Source: Sellimonas catena (GTDB lineage: Bacteria > Bacillota > Clostridia > Lachnospirales > Lachnospiraceae). From it: a stretch of 64,000 nucleotides of DNA. The translations under genes and the position numbers were made by a program. Where the stretch lies: assembly GCF_045063725.1 (NCBI RefSeq), contig NZ_CP173695.1. The stretch is one strand, 5' to 3'. Positions 30,202 through 39,282 of this stretch are shown one piece after another. The number at the start of each line of letters is the position of its first letter. The first letter of the stretch is position 1. The notes beneath the pieces are model-generated. The model worked only from the letters and a program-made list of their open reading frames with translations, had not been told where the DNA came from and did not search any database.

Positions 30202-30275
30202 TACTATAAATGAAAAGAAGGAAGCATGGATCCTGAATGCCGGGGAAGCATGCTTTCTTTGGCAGGAGGAATGAT

Positions 30276-31409
30276 ATGAAAGTTGTAGCAGCGATTGATT
30301 CGATGAAAGGGAGCATTGGTTCCATAGAGGCGGGAACGGCGGCAAAGGCCGGAATCAGAAAGGTATGCCGGGCGGATGTTGTCATAAAACCTGTAGCGGA
30401 CGGAGGAGAGGGAACAACGGAAAGCATGATCGAAGGACTGGGTGGAGAATACCGTGAAGTCCGTGTGACAGGGCCGGACGGGAAGCATGTAACAGCAAAA
30501 TACGGGATACTGCCGGATGGAGAGACGATTGTGATGGAGATGGCGGAGGCGGCCGGAATCACGCTTATTCATCCGGACAGTCTGGATCCGTGGAATGCCA
30601 CAAGTTTTGGCGTAGGAGAGATGATTCGGGATGCAGTGGAAAAAGGAGGAAGAAAATTCATTATCGGAATCGGGGGCAGTGCGACGACAGACGGGGGAGC
30701 AGGGATGCTTCAGGCGCTTGGGTACCGATTTCTGAATGCGGAAGGAAGACAGATCGCCGGAGGGATCGGTGAACTTGACCGGATCGTCAGAATTGACACA
30801 AGCCTGGCAATGCCGGAACTCAAGGAATGTTCCTTCCGGATTGCGTGTGATGTGAAAAATCCGCTTTGCGGTGAAAACGGTGCGGTATATGTATATGGCC
30901 CGCAGAAGGGAGTCAGGGCGGAAGAAAGAGCGGTTCTGGACGAGAAGATGAAGCATTATGCAGGGATGACAAAAATGTATCTGGGAAAAGACCATAGTGA
31001 GGAAGAAGGAGCAGGAGCCGCGGGAGGACTCGGATTTGCTTTTATCAGCTATATGCCGGATGCGGTCCTAAAACCGGGTATTGATATCATTATGGAAGCA
31101 GTCGGTCTGGAAGAAGAGATCCGCGACGCGGATCTTGTGATTACCGGCGAGGGAAGACTGGATTCGCAGACCGCGATGGGAAAGGTACCAGTGGGTGTGG
31201 CGAAACTTGCGAAAAAATACGGGAAAAAAGTCATTGCTTTTGCAGGAAGCGTGACAGACGATGCAGGGGCCTGCAATGAGGCGGGGATTGACGCATTTTT
31301 CCCGATTGTCAGAGGAATTACTACTCTGGAAGAAGCAATGGAGCCGGAGCGGGCCCGGAAAAATATGGAACTGGCTGTCGAACAGGTATTCCGGCTGATC
31401 TGCGGTTAG
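30276..31409 (+). CDS. Glycerate kinase (GlxK/GarK family)
   Basis: 377 residues from ATG 30276, which follows AGGAGG. MKVVAAIDSMKGSIGSIEAG (N-terminal motif), PVADGGEGTTES, GIGGSATTDGGAGMLQALG and TGEGRLDSQTAMGKVP are family hallmarks. It phosphorylates D-glycerate at C2 to feed 2-phosphoglycerate into glycolysis. It appears to be a single-gene unit, between remnants on both sides. Confidence 0.95.
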   Translation: MKVVAAIDSMKGSIGSIEAGTAAKAGIRKVCRADVVIKPVADGGEGTTESMIEGLGGEYREVRVTGPDGKHVTAKYGILPDGETIVMEMAEAAGITLIHPDSLDPWNATSFGVGEMIRDAVEKGGRKFIIGIGGSATTDGGAGMLQALGYRFLNAEGRQIAGGIGELDRIVRIDTSLAMPELKECSFRIACDVKNPLCGENGAVYVYGPQKGVRAEERAVLDEKMKHYAGMTKMYLGKDHSEEEGAGAAGGLGFAFISYMPDAVLKPGIDIIMEAVGLEEEIRDADLVITGEGRLDSQTAMGKVPVGVAKLAKKYGKKVIAFAGSVTDDAGACNEAGIDAFFPIVRGITTLEEAMEPERARKNMELAVEQVFRLICG

Positions 31410-31411
31410 AA

Positions 31412-31856
31412 AATATCCGGAAAAGAGAATATTTTGCCGTATTGCTGGATCTGATGCTGCCGGGAAAAAAGCGGGTTTGATATCTGCAGAGCGATCAGGG
31501 CTCAATCCGATGTTCCGATTCTTCTTGTCACTGCAAAAAAAGAGGATATAGATAAAATCAAAGGGCTCGGGCTCGGGGCGGATGACTATATTGTAAAGCC
31601 GTTCAGCCCTGTAGAGCTGACGGCCCGGATAAAAGCGCATATGCAAATCAGGCTTCTTTTGTTTCTGGCCGGAAATCCGGATATCGTCTTTACAAGAGAG
31701 CGGATTTTTGACCATGTCTGGGGAACAGAAGCTGTAGGAGACATGTCGACAGTCACGGTACATATCAATAAATTGAGAGAGAAAATAGAAGATGACCCGT
31801 CCGACCCGCAGTATACACAGACTGTATGGGGAGTCGGGTATCGGTTTAAAAAGTAA
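31412..31856 (+). pseudogene. OmpR-family response regulator remnant
   Basis: Receiver fragments FAVLLDLMLPG and, one frame away, SGFDICRAI and VPILLVTAKKEDIDKIKGLGLGADDYIVKPFSP; an extra A in the A6 run near 31466 accounts for the shift. After IKAHMQIR the linker is missing and the winged helix follows (LFLAGNPDIVFTRERIFDHVWG ... VGYRFKK as blocks). The receiver N-terminus is lost. Confidence 0.8.
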
Positions 31857-31868
31857 ATCCTATTGAAC

Positions 31869-31905
31869 AGCCGGGGATGCCTTTTGGGTATTCCCGGCTA
31901 TTTTA
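31869..31905 (+). terminator. Terminator after response regulator remnant
   Basis: AGCCGGGGA pairs with TTCCCGGCT, followed by ATTTTAT. Confidence 0.7.
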
Positions 31906-31999
31906 TACAGGTATTGGACAGAGCCGGTGAGAGGCACTATACTTATTTGAGGATTCTTCGGTCTTTGACCGATATCGAATATAAGAAATGAGAGAGAGG

Positions 32000-32286
32000 C
32001 TTGGAGCAGAAACTATTATTTACAAATAAGCAGCTGAGAAATATGATACTGCCCCTCGTGATGGAGCAGTTTTTGCTGATGCTGGTGGGGGCTTTCGGAT
32101 ACGTTTATTGTCAGCCAGTGCATGGGTGCGGGCGATATCGAACAGGCAGAACAGTACTTTAAACGGTTGATGAAGAGCTCGCTGGTGATTGCGCTTGCCA
32201 TGTGTATGGACTGGCTGAGCAGAGCAGTCGTGTTCCAGGTACGGTTCAGGAGAGGAAAGTGGAAAACATTTCACGTGATTTCATGA
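32000..32286 (+). pseudogene. MATE efflux protein remnant
   Basis: TTG 32000 begins LEQKLLFTNKQLRNMILPLVMEQFL, the MATE N-terminus; after about 100 bases it jumps to internal MATE sequence (SQCMGAGDIEQAEQYFKRL, SSLVIALAM) and then ends. Most of the gene is deleted. It takes up the otherwise empty 31.9-32.5 kb gap. Confidence 0.7.
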
Positions 32287-32327
32287 CCCTGAAATGGGAA
32301 GTTTGTTTGAAACGGGACAGAAAATGT

Positions 32328-32375
32328 GTGTTAAGTCGAAAGTGATAAAAACTTTCGATTTAACGCATTTTTTTT
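32328..32375 (+). terminator. Strong terminator upstream of the Pit genes
   Basis: GTGTTAAGTCGAAAGT pairs with ACTTTCGATTTAACGC, followed by ATTTTTTTTG. Confidence 0.85.
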
Positions 32376-32531
32376 GTAGATCTTACCATATGAAAAATTC
32401 TTGTAAGAGAACGGGCGCAATGTTATATTTGAGTTAAGACTGTGTAAAGAAAAAATCAAATAGAAAGCTCATAAAAAGTATACAGTCGAAATTTATTAAA
32501 AGAAGAAAAGGATGGGTAAAGGAAGAGACTT

Positions 32532-33584
32532 ATGGATGTTTCATTTTTCAGCTTTTTTCAGCAGGTCACGTCAAATCCGGTACTTTTGATCACCGTGCTT
32601 CTTACAATGGGGGTCATTTTCGTAAACGGATGGACGGATGCACCGAACGCGATTGCCACCTGTATTGCCACAAGGTGTATGCGGGTGAGGCCTGCAATTA
32701 TGATGAGCGCTGTCTTTAATTTCCTTGGAGTACTTGTGATGACCGGGATCAACAGCTCGGTTGCGTCCACAATCAGCAATATGGTGGACTTTGGAGGAGA
32801 GACAGACAAGGCGCTGGTAGCTCTTTGCGCGGCATTGTTTTCCATTGTTGTATACAGTGTTGCGGCTTCTGTTTTTGGAATTCCTACCAGCGAAAGCCAC
32901 AGCCTTATTGCCGGACTTACCGGCGCGGCGATTGCGATTCAGAACGGATTGTCCGGTGTAAACGGCGCGGAATGGGTTAAGGTGCTTTACGGACTTGTAC
33001 TGAGTCTGGCGCTCGGATTTTTTTCGGGCTGGATCATCTGCAAGGTGATTGCGGCTCTCTGCGCATCTATGGACCGGCGCAGGACATCGTCATTTTTTAA
33101 AGGCGCACAGATTTTCGGCGCGGCATTTATGAGCTTTATGCACGGAGCGCAGGATGGACAGAAATTTATCGGTGTGCTGTTTCTTGGAATCGCTTTCTGC
33201 AACGGACAGTCCAGTGTGGAAGGCATGGGGATTCCGATATGGCTGATGCTGCTTTGCAGTGCCGTTATGGGAATCGGGACAAGCGTAGGCGGTGAGAAGA
33301 TTATAAAATCTGTCGGAATGGATATGGTCAAGCTTGAGAAGTTCCAGGGATTTTCAGCGGACCTTGCAGGCGCGTTCTGTCTGCTGCTTTCCAGTGTGTT
33401 TGGAATTCCGGTTTCCACAACACATACAAAGACCAGCGCAATTATGGGCGTCGGCGCGGTAAAAAGACTTTCCGCAATCAATTTCGGCGTAGTAAAGGAC
33501 ATGATGCTGACCTGGGTATTTACGTTCCCGGGATGCGGACTGATCAGTTTTGTCATAGCAAAGCTGTTCATGGCACTCTTTTAG
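32532..33584 (+). CDS. Pit-family inorganic phosphate transporter
   Basis: 350 residues, multi-pass. Two signature repeats: FVNGWTDAPNAIATCIATR (residues 34-52) and the C-terminal copy ending FGIPVSTTHTKTSAIMGVG. Low-affinity phosphate/cation symporter in the cytoplasmic membrane. Separated by 21 bases from the DUF47 gene, its usual regulatory partner. Confidence 0.93.
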   Translation: MDVSFFSFFQQVTSNPVLLITVLLTMGVIFVNGWTDAPNAIATCIATRCMRVRPAIMMSAVFNFLGVLVMTGINSSVASTISNMVDFGGETDKALVALCAALFSIVVYSVAASVFGIPTSESHSLIAGLTGAAIAIQNGLSGVNGAEWVKVLYGLVLSLALGFFSGWIICKVIAALCASMDRRRTSSFFKGAQIFGAAFMSFMHGAQDGQKFIGVLFLGIAFCNGQSSVEGMGIPIWLMLLCSAVMGIGTSVGGEKIIKSVGMDMVKLEKFQGFSADLAGAFCLLLSSVFGIPVSTTHTKTSAIMGVGAVKRLSAINFGVVKDMMLTWVFTFPGCGLISFVIAKLFMALF

Positions 33585-33605
33585 AAGAAGTAGGAGGAAG
33601 TAAAA

Positions 33606-34229
33606 ATGGCAAAGAATCGGGATTCATTTTATTTTGAAACATTTACAGCCTGTGCGGAAATTTCCTGTCAGGCGGGACATATGCTTGTAGGAATTCTCAG
33701 AGACTTCAGACCGGAAAAGCTGGAGGAGTATCTGGACGAGATGCACAAGATAGAAAACAGTGCGGACATGAAAAAGCACGATATGCTGGACAGACTTGCA
33801 AAAGAGTTTATCCCTCCGATTGAAAGAGAGGACATCATTGCTCTGAGCCAGCGGATTGACGATATCACAGACAAGATTGAGGATGTGCTCCTGAGAATCT
33901 ATATGAATAATATCACTGAGATTGAAGATGATGCCCTTCAGATGCTGGATATTATTATCCGCTGCTGTGAAAAGGTGACAGAGCTTACAAAAGAGTTTGC
34001 AGATTTCCGGCATTCCAAAAAGCTGAAAGAAGTCATTATCCAGATTAATGACCTGGAAGAAGAGGCGGACCGCTGCTTTATGAAGAGCATGCGGAAGCTC
34101 CATGCCGAGTGCCAGAATCCGCTGCATATCATAGCATGGAGAGAGATCTACATCTATCTTGAGCGGTGCGCGGATACTTGTGAACATGCCGCAGATGTGG
34201 TAGAAAGTGTAGTTATGAAAAATTCTTAA
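33606..34229 (+). CDS. DUF47 / PhoU-like Pit accessory protein
   Basis: 207 residues, all-helical, with AGGAGG-type site. YFETFTACAEISCQAGHML, PPIEREDIIALSQRIDDITDKIEDVLLR and AEREIY-type WREIYIYLERCADTCEHAADVVE (as blocks) match the TIGR00153 family. It probably gates the Pit transporter encoded immediately upstream. Confidence 0.92.
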   Translation: MAKNRDSFYFETFTACAEISCQAGHMLVGILRDFRPEKLEEYLDEMHKIENSADMKKHDMLDRLAKEFIPPIEREDIIALSQRIDDITDKIEDVLLRIYMNNITEIEDDALQMLDIIIRCCEKVTELTKEFADFRHSKKLKEVIIQINDLEEEADRCFMKSMRKLHAECQNPLHIIAWREIYIYLERCADTCEHAADVVESVVMKNS

Positions 34230-34302
34230 AAAAAGGCTTGCTTTTTTTGAGAGGGTATGATAATATAATCCTCGGCACTGCGATAGCGGTGCCAAGAAAT
34301 AA

Positions 34303-34374
34303 GGCTCCGTGGTCAAGCGGTTAAGACATCGCCCTTTCACGGCGGTAACACGGGTTCGATTCCCGTCGGAGTCA
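34303..34374 (+). tRNA. tRNA-Glu (TTC)
   Basis: GGCTCCG pairs with CGGAGTC; anticodon loop CTTTCAC with TTC; T-arm CGGGTTCGATTCCCG. Preceded by an AT-rich promoter with TTGCTT and TATAAT near 34237-34268. Confidence 0.96.
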
Positions 34375-34428
34375 TTTTTGAAAAAGGCTTGCATTTTTCA
34401 GAAAATATGATAATATAATATAGTGTAC

Positions 34429-34500
34429 GGCGCAGTAGCCAAGTGGTAAGGCATAGGTCTGCAACACCTCGATTCACCGGTTCAAATCCGGTCTGCGCCT
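34429..34500 (+). tRNA. tRNA-Cys (GCA)
   Basis: GGCGCAG pairs with CTGCGCC; anticodon loop CTGCAAC with GCA; discriminator T as usual for Cys. Its own promoter-like sequence (TTGCAT, TATAAT, 34389-34420) nearly duplicates that of tRNA-Glu. Confidence 0.96.
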
Positions 34501-34504
34501 CTCT

Positions 34505-34532
34505 AAAGAGCCCGTATTTACGGGCTTTTTTC
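34505..34532 (+). terminator. Terminator after tRNA-Cys
   Basis: AGCCCGTA, TTTA-type loop, CGGGCT followed by TTTTT. Confidence 0.85.
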
Positions 34533-34661
34533 TATTTTCTGAGTATCATTTCTTAATATTTAAAAATTGTTTAAAAAATCCATATGAAGTTATTAGATCT
34601 ATCCGTTAGACTACACATCAGAAACAAGTGAGAGAAAAACTCTTATTACGGAGGAATTACA

Positions 34662-34972
34662 GTGAAAGCCAGAGATTGCCGGATTAAAAGTGTAACGGAT
34701 AACAGACAGAAGCAGATACACAGTCTGCTGGCCGCTTTTTTCTTTCCTGTTCTGACCTGTTGTATCGGATTTGCAGCAGTGGGCATATTTCCGTTTGGAT
34801 CCAGATCGGCGCTGATCATAGATGGTGTACACCAGTAGCTGGGCTTTTATGAAGAATTTCTGCATCAGATCGGACAGGGAGTATGGTGGACATTTTCCGG
34901 CCATGCGATGGGATATAGTTTTTACAGTTTGTTTTCCTATTATCTCAGCAGTCCGTTCAACTTTTTGATCCT
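34662..34972 (+). pseudogene. YfhO-family membrane protein remnant
   Basis: GTG 34662 starts VKARDCRIKSVTDNRQKQIH and a hydrophobic segment, then the YfhO-like phrases FPFGSRSALIIDGVHQ and HAMGYSFYSLFSYYLSSPFN. A TAG stop interrupts it near 34839, and it breaks at 34972 where a histidine kinase fragment begins. Only the first ~100 of roughly 850 codons remain. Confidence 0.65.
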
Positions 34973-35407
34973 TTGTGGGACCGGAAAGATCTGGAGCTGG
35001 AAGTAGATGTGGAGGAACGCGTACTGGTACAGGCAGATCCGAGCCTGATGGAGCTCGTCTGGAACAACCTGATATCCAAAGCAATCAAATTTACAGAGCC
35101 GGGAGGAAGCGTGATGATCCGGCAGAAAACAAGGGACAAAGTGGTGGAAGTAGAAATCCGCGACGCCGGATGTGGCATGAGCCGGGAAAGTGTGCGCCAC
35201 ATTTTCGATAAATTTTATCAGGGAGACACATCCCATTCCAAAGAAGGAAACGGGCTGGGGCTTGCACTTGTAAAACGCGTCCTTGTACTCATGGACGGGG
35301 AAATCTCCGTCAAAAGCGAAGAAGGAAAAGGAAGCACATTTAAGGTGATTCTTCCAAAAGCAGAACAAACCAGAGAACAGGCGGAGGTGGAACGAAACAA
35401 TGAATGA
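34973..35407 (+). pseudogene. Histidine kinase fragment (HATPase domain only)
   Basis: About 144 residues: WNNLISKAIKFTEPGG (N box), EIRDAGCGMSRESV (G1), GNGLGLALVKRVL (G2). The sensor, DHp domain and phospho-acceptor His are gone, having been fused to YfhO DNA by deletion. No ribosome binding site in front. It overlaps the next gene's start by 8 bases. Confidence 0.8.
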
Positions 35408-36035
35408 AAACAAAGAAAACAACCGGTTCATCGGATACGAATATAAACAAGTAGTAGCAGAGCCGGGGCAAATCTCATTTTTAATAGACGGATACATGAA
35501 TTTCGGATGGGAAATCGATGAAAATGTACAGGATATCCGTATGGAATACTACGGATCACATACAAAATCCCATCATCACAGAAAAAGCATCATCCGGATG
35601 AAACGGGACCGGAAGATTATCAATAAGATGGAACTCACCAGACTACAAAGAAATTTCGAAGCCTATGTAGAAGAAATCCGGCATCTGGAAAAAGAAAAAA
35701 CCTCACTTCCATCCATCGTTGCAATCACAACCGGAATCATAGGAACCGCATTTATGGCAGGATCAACATTCGCTGTCACAGCAAACCCGCCGCACATCGT
35801 ACTGTGCATCCTTCTCGCCATTCCAGGATTCCTGGGCTGGATTCTGCCGTACTTCCTTTACAAAAAAGGAGTACGCAGACAAACAGAAAAAATCTCACCA
35901 CTCATAGAAGAAAAATACGACGAGATTTACGAAATCTGCGAAAAAGGCAGCAAACTCATTTCATCGGGGACGTGTTCCGATGCACAGGTACACGACGTAA
36001 ATGAGCAAAAAACGCTCAAAACCCGCATAAAATAA
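35400..36035 (+). CDS. Unknown protein with two transmembrane segments
   Basis: 211 residues. N-terminal soluble part with basic HTKSHHHRKSIIRMKRDRK, then a helical linker, two hydrophobic segments (about 102-122 and 130-152), and a C-terminal helix. Its last ~23 codons run through a REP-like repeat (35963-35982), so the C-terminus may be altered. Ribosome binding site is GGAGGTGG. I do not recognise the family. It was probably the last gene of the operon with the kinase that is now truncated. Confidence 0.65.
   Translation: MNENKENNRFIGYEYKQVVAEPGQISFLIDGYMNFGWEIDENVQDIRMEYYGSHTKSHHHRKSIIRMKRDRKIINKMELTRLQRNFEAYVEEIRHLEKEKTSLPSIVAITTGIIGTAFMAGSTFAVTANPPHIVLCILLAIPGFLGWILPYFLYKKGVRRQTEKISPLIEEKYDEIYEICEKGSKLISSGTCSDAQVHDVNEQKTLKTRIK
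35963..35982. repeat. REP-like half repeat inside a gene
   Basis: ATCGGGGACGTGTTCCGATG, equivalent to one arm of the palindrome at 36065-36104. Confidence 0.55.
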
Positions 36036-36064
36036 GGGGAAACACGAATTTTCAGATTTTTTTC

Positions 36065-36104
36065 ATCGGGGACAGGTTCCGACGCGTCGGAACACGTCCC
36101 CGAT
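36065..36104. repeat. REP-like palindrome
   Basis: 20-bp arms (36065-36084, 36085-36104) with two mismatches, beginning ATCGGGGAC and ending GTCCCCGAT. It resembles palindromes moved by REP-associated (RayT) transposases. The rest of the 36036-36318 gap holds the AT-rich upstream region of the ATPase gene. Confidence 0.6.
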
Positions 36105-36318
36105 AATTGTTGTATGTATGGTTTTTGGCTGATATAATGTGGTTGAAATTGCATTTTTGTATGATTTCTGTTATGATAGAATTCCGTGTGAGTGTGCTTC
36201 TGACGGGAGTGGAGAGGACACGGGAAGAGTTTAGAAATTGTTTAAGAATTCATAAAAATTTGTTTAGTCGAAGATGCTAGTCTTTGAGAGAGAAAAGTAG
36301 TGCAGGAGGCGTAGTGTG

Positions 36319-38616
36319 ATGAGTGAGAATCTGTCTGGGCTGTCGGCCCGGGAAGTGGAGGAACGGAAGGCCTGTGGTGAGGGTGGTACCGGAGCCGCAA
36401 AGATTACGAAAACGAAGCCGCAGATTGTGCGGGAGAATCTTTGTACGTTGTTCAACTTTCTGAACTTTTTAATTGCGGTGCTACTGTTTTTGGTGGGGGC
36501 ATATTCGAATATGCTGTTCATCGCGATTATTATTCTGAATATTGTGATTGGGATTGCGCAGGAGTTCAAGGCGAAGAAGCTTGTGGACGAGCTGTCGATT
36601 CTGAACCGTCCGACTGTGCGTGTGCGCAGGGATAACCGGGAAATGACCGTGGAGATGGAAGAGATCGTAAAGGATGATCTGATGGTGCTTGCCAGCGGTA
36701 ATCAGATCTGTAATGATGCGGTCGTTGTGGATGGGATGCTTGAGGTCAATGAGTCTCTTCTGACCGGTGAGAGTGATGCTGTTGTCAAGGAACAGGGAGC
36801 GGAGCTTTTTTCGGGAAGTTCTGTTATTTCCGGTAAGGCATATGCGAGAGTAACCCATGTCGGGAATGAAAACTATGCGACGAAACTTGCAAATGAAGTA
36901 AAGCAGGAAAAGCAGATTCATTCGGAGCTTCTTGGTTCCATGCGTAAAGTGACGAAATTTACGAGTTTTCTGATTATCCCGCTTGGAATTATCCTGTTCC
37001 TGGAAGCGTATTTCCTTAGAAATACTCCGGTTGATGAGGCGGTGATTTCTTCTTCGGCGGCACTTCTTGGTATGCTTCCGAAGGGACTTGTTCTTCTGAT
37101 ATCTGTTTCTCTGGCAGCCGGTGTCATTCGGCTTGCGAGAATGAAAATTCTTGTGCAGAATATTTATTCACTGGAGACGCTTGCACATGTGGATACCATT
37201 TGTCTGGACAAGACAGGGACGATCACAGATGGAAAGCTGAGAGTCCATTCGGTGATTCCGCTGACGGATCTGCCGGGCGGCGAGATGGATGCGCTTGTGC
37301 AGTCTTATATGGCCGCCAGTGATGACAACAATGCGACGTTTCAGGCGCTGAAAGAAAAGTTTGAGCCGAAAGCGGCGTACCGTCCGGTTCACAAGATCGC
37401 GTTTTCTTCGAAGAGAAAATGGGGATGCATCAGTTTTGAAGGTGCGGGAAGTATTTTTGTGGGCGCGCCGGAGCGGTTGATGGGAAATCTTCCGGAGAAT
37501 CTGGAGTGTGAGCTGGAAAAAGGACGAAGAGTGATTATTATCGGATATTCCGGACAGACGTGGGAGAATGATAATGAGCTGCCGGCGGGAATCCGTCCGG
37601 TTTACAGTGTGATTCTGGAAGATACGATCCGGAAGAATGCCGAGGAAACGCTTGCGTTCTTTAAGAGAGAGGGCGTGGATGTCAAAGTTATTTCCGGAGA
37701 CCATGTAAAGACAGTATCGATGATTGCAAAACGTGCCGGACTGGAGAGATGGGAAGATGCCATCGATCTGTCCACGCTTGGCGAAGATCTGGATTATGAT
37801 ATGCTCTGCCGGAGATATGCTGTTTTTGCCAGAGTGACGCCGAAGCAGAAGCAGGAGCTTGTGCTGGCGCTGAAGCGTCAGGGCCATCAGGTGGCGATGA
37901 CAGGCGACGGAGTCAATGACCTGCTGGCACTGCGTGAGGCGGACTGCTCGATTGCAGTTGCGGACGGAAGTGACGCAAGCCGCCAGATTGCGCAGATAGT
38001 GCTTCTGGATTCCGACTTTACGAACCTTCCACATGTTGTTATGGAAGGCCGGAAGGTCATCAACAACGTAACGAGAACAGCGCAGGTATTCTTTATCAAG
38101 ACGATCTATTCTGTACTGGTATCGTTTTTCTGTCTGATTACGAATAAGGCGTTCCCGTTTATTCCGATTCAGATCACGCTGATCGATGCCTGCATCGAGG
38201 CATATCCGTCCTTCGTATCGATTGTGGAGTCGGATATAAGGAGAATCCGCGGGAAATTCCTCCCGACGGCACTTTCCCATGCCGCACCGTTTGGTATTAC
38301 GGTTGCATGTATGATTGCGGTATTTACGCTGCTTGCGCCGTTTGGCACTGAGGAAAGACAGACGGTGATGTATCTTCTGCTGATTCTGATTTCCATGCTG
38401 GCAGTGATCAAGAGCTGTATCCCGCTTACTCCGCTCAGACTGTTTGTCTGCGTGACCATGGTCGGCGGTACGCTCCTGGCTCTTGCACTGTTCCCGTCTC
38501 TGCTTGAGATTGTCGCAGTTACCATGCCGATGGCGGTCACGGTTCTGATCGGCGCAGCTGTCTGCTTTGCGGTGATTCTGATTCTGGAGCAGCTGCGGAA
38601 GGCAAAAATGAAATAG
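36319..38616 (+). CDS. P-type cation-transporting ATPase
   Basis: 765 residues from ATG 36319 (AGGAGG 8 bases before). Actuator motif LLTGESDAV (about 152), catalytic DKTGT with Asp297, and hinge MTGDGVNDLLALREADCSIA near 530, followed by the C-terminal helices. The M4 motif is MLPKGL rather than the PEGL of Ca2+ pumps, as in a group of Firmicutes E1-E2 ATPases of unsettled substrate. It pumps a cation across the cytoplasmic membrane; I cannot name the ion. Confidence 0.9.
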   Translation: MSENLSGLSAREVEERKACGEGGTGAAKITKTKPQIVRENLCTLFNFLNFLIAVLLFLVGAYSNMLFIAIIILNIVIGIAQEFKAKKLVDELSILNRPTVRVRRDNREMTVEMEEIVKDDLMVLASGNQICNDAVVVDGMLEVNESLLTGESDAVVKEQGAELFSGSSVISGKAYARVTHVGNENYATKLANEVKQEKQIHSELLGSMRKVTKFTSFLIIPLGIILFLEAYFLRNTPVDEAVISSSAALLGMLPKGLVLLISVSLAAGVIRLARMKILVQNIYSLETLAHVDTICLDKTGTITDGKLRVHSVIPLTDLPGGEMDALVQSYMAASDDNNATFQALKEKFEPKAAYRPVHKIAFSSKRKWGCISFEGAGSIFVGAPERLMGNLPENLECELEKGRRVIIIGYSGQTWENDNELPAGIRPVYSVILEDTIRKNAEETLAFFKREGVDVKVISGDHVKTVSMIAKRAGLERWEDAIDLSTLGEDLDYDMLCRRYAVFARVTPKQKQELVLALKRQGHQVAMTGDGVNDLLALREADCSIAVADGSDASRQIAQIVLLDSDFTNLPHVVMEGRKVINNVTRTAQVFFIKTIYSVLVSFFCLITNKAFPFIPIQITLIDACIEAYPSFVSIVESDIRRIRGKFLPTALSHAAPFGITVACMIAVFTLLAPFGTEERQTVMYLLLILISMLAVIKSCIPLTPLRLFVCVTMVGGTLLALALFPSLLEIVAVTMPMAVTVLIGAAVCFAVILILEQLRKAKMK

Positions 38617-38643
38617 AGATATGTTTCCCATAGGAGGAACTGA

Positions 38644-39261
38644 TATGACGAAGATTCTGATTGTGGAGGATGATGAAAAAATTGCCTGGCTGGAAAAAGA
38701 TTATCTGGAGAGCAATGGATATGAAACCGTGTTGTTAGATGACGGGAGATCCGGGATCAGATCGATATTCCGATCCTGATGGTGACAGCCCGCACCGAGG
38801 CCGTGGATGTGATCCGCGGCCTCGGACTGGGCGCTGATGACTATATTACAAAACCTTTTGATCCGTCTCAGCTGGTGGCGCGGGTACGCTCCCATCTGAA
38901 GCAGTACGAACGGCTGACATCCGGGTGCGGCAGGGAGGAGCGGAACAAGGGAGATAAGATCACGATCCAGTACGTGGTGATCGAGCCAAAGACCTGGAAA
39001 GTATGGAAACATGGTGTGGAACTGAAAATCCCGAACCGGGAGTTTGAGCTGCTTCGGTTCCTTGCAGAAAATCCAAATATCGTGTTTTCAAAAGAAGAAC
39101 TTTTTGAAAAGATATGGGGATTTGAGTATGTATCCGATGCGGCGACGGTATCGGTTCATGTGAACCGTCTGAGAGAGAAAATTGAGGATGATGCCAGAAA
39201 TCCGAAGATCATCGAGACGGTGTGGGGTGCTGGTTACCGGTTAAATGACCGGGAATCCTGA
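38644..39261 (+). pseudogene. OmpR-family response regulator with internal deletion
   Basis: ATG 38644 has AGGAGG upstream and begins TKILIVEDDEKIAWLEKDYLESNGYETVLLDDG, shown here as two blocks; after RSGI it runs out of frame and stops. The conserved frame resumes at DQIDIPILMVTAR and continues KPFDPSQLVARVRSH and a complete winged helix to VWGAGYRLND. About 30-35 receiver codons, including the phosphorylated Asp, are deleted. The fragment from GTG/ATG near 38779 could still give a DNA-binding domain. Confidence 0.82.
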
Positions 39262-39282
39262 TAGAGAAAGAAGGAATGTCTG

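Noticed and set aside
37168..38631. 487-codon - strand frame opposite the P-type ATPase
   Set aside because: Shadow of a highly conserved ATPase gene; no recognisable protein.
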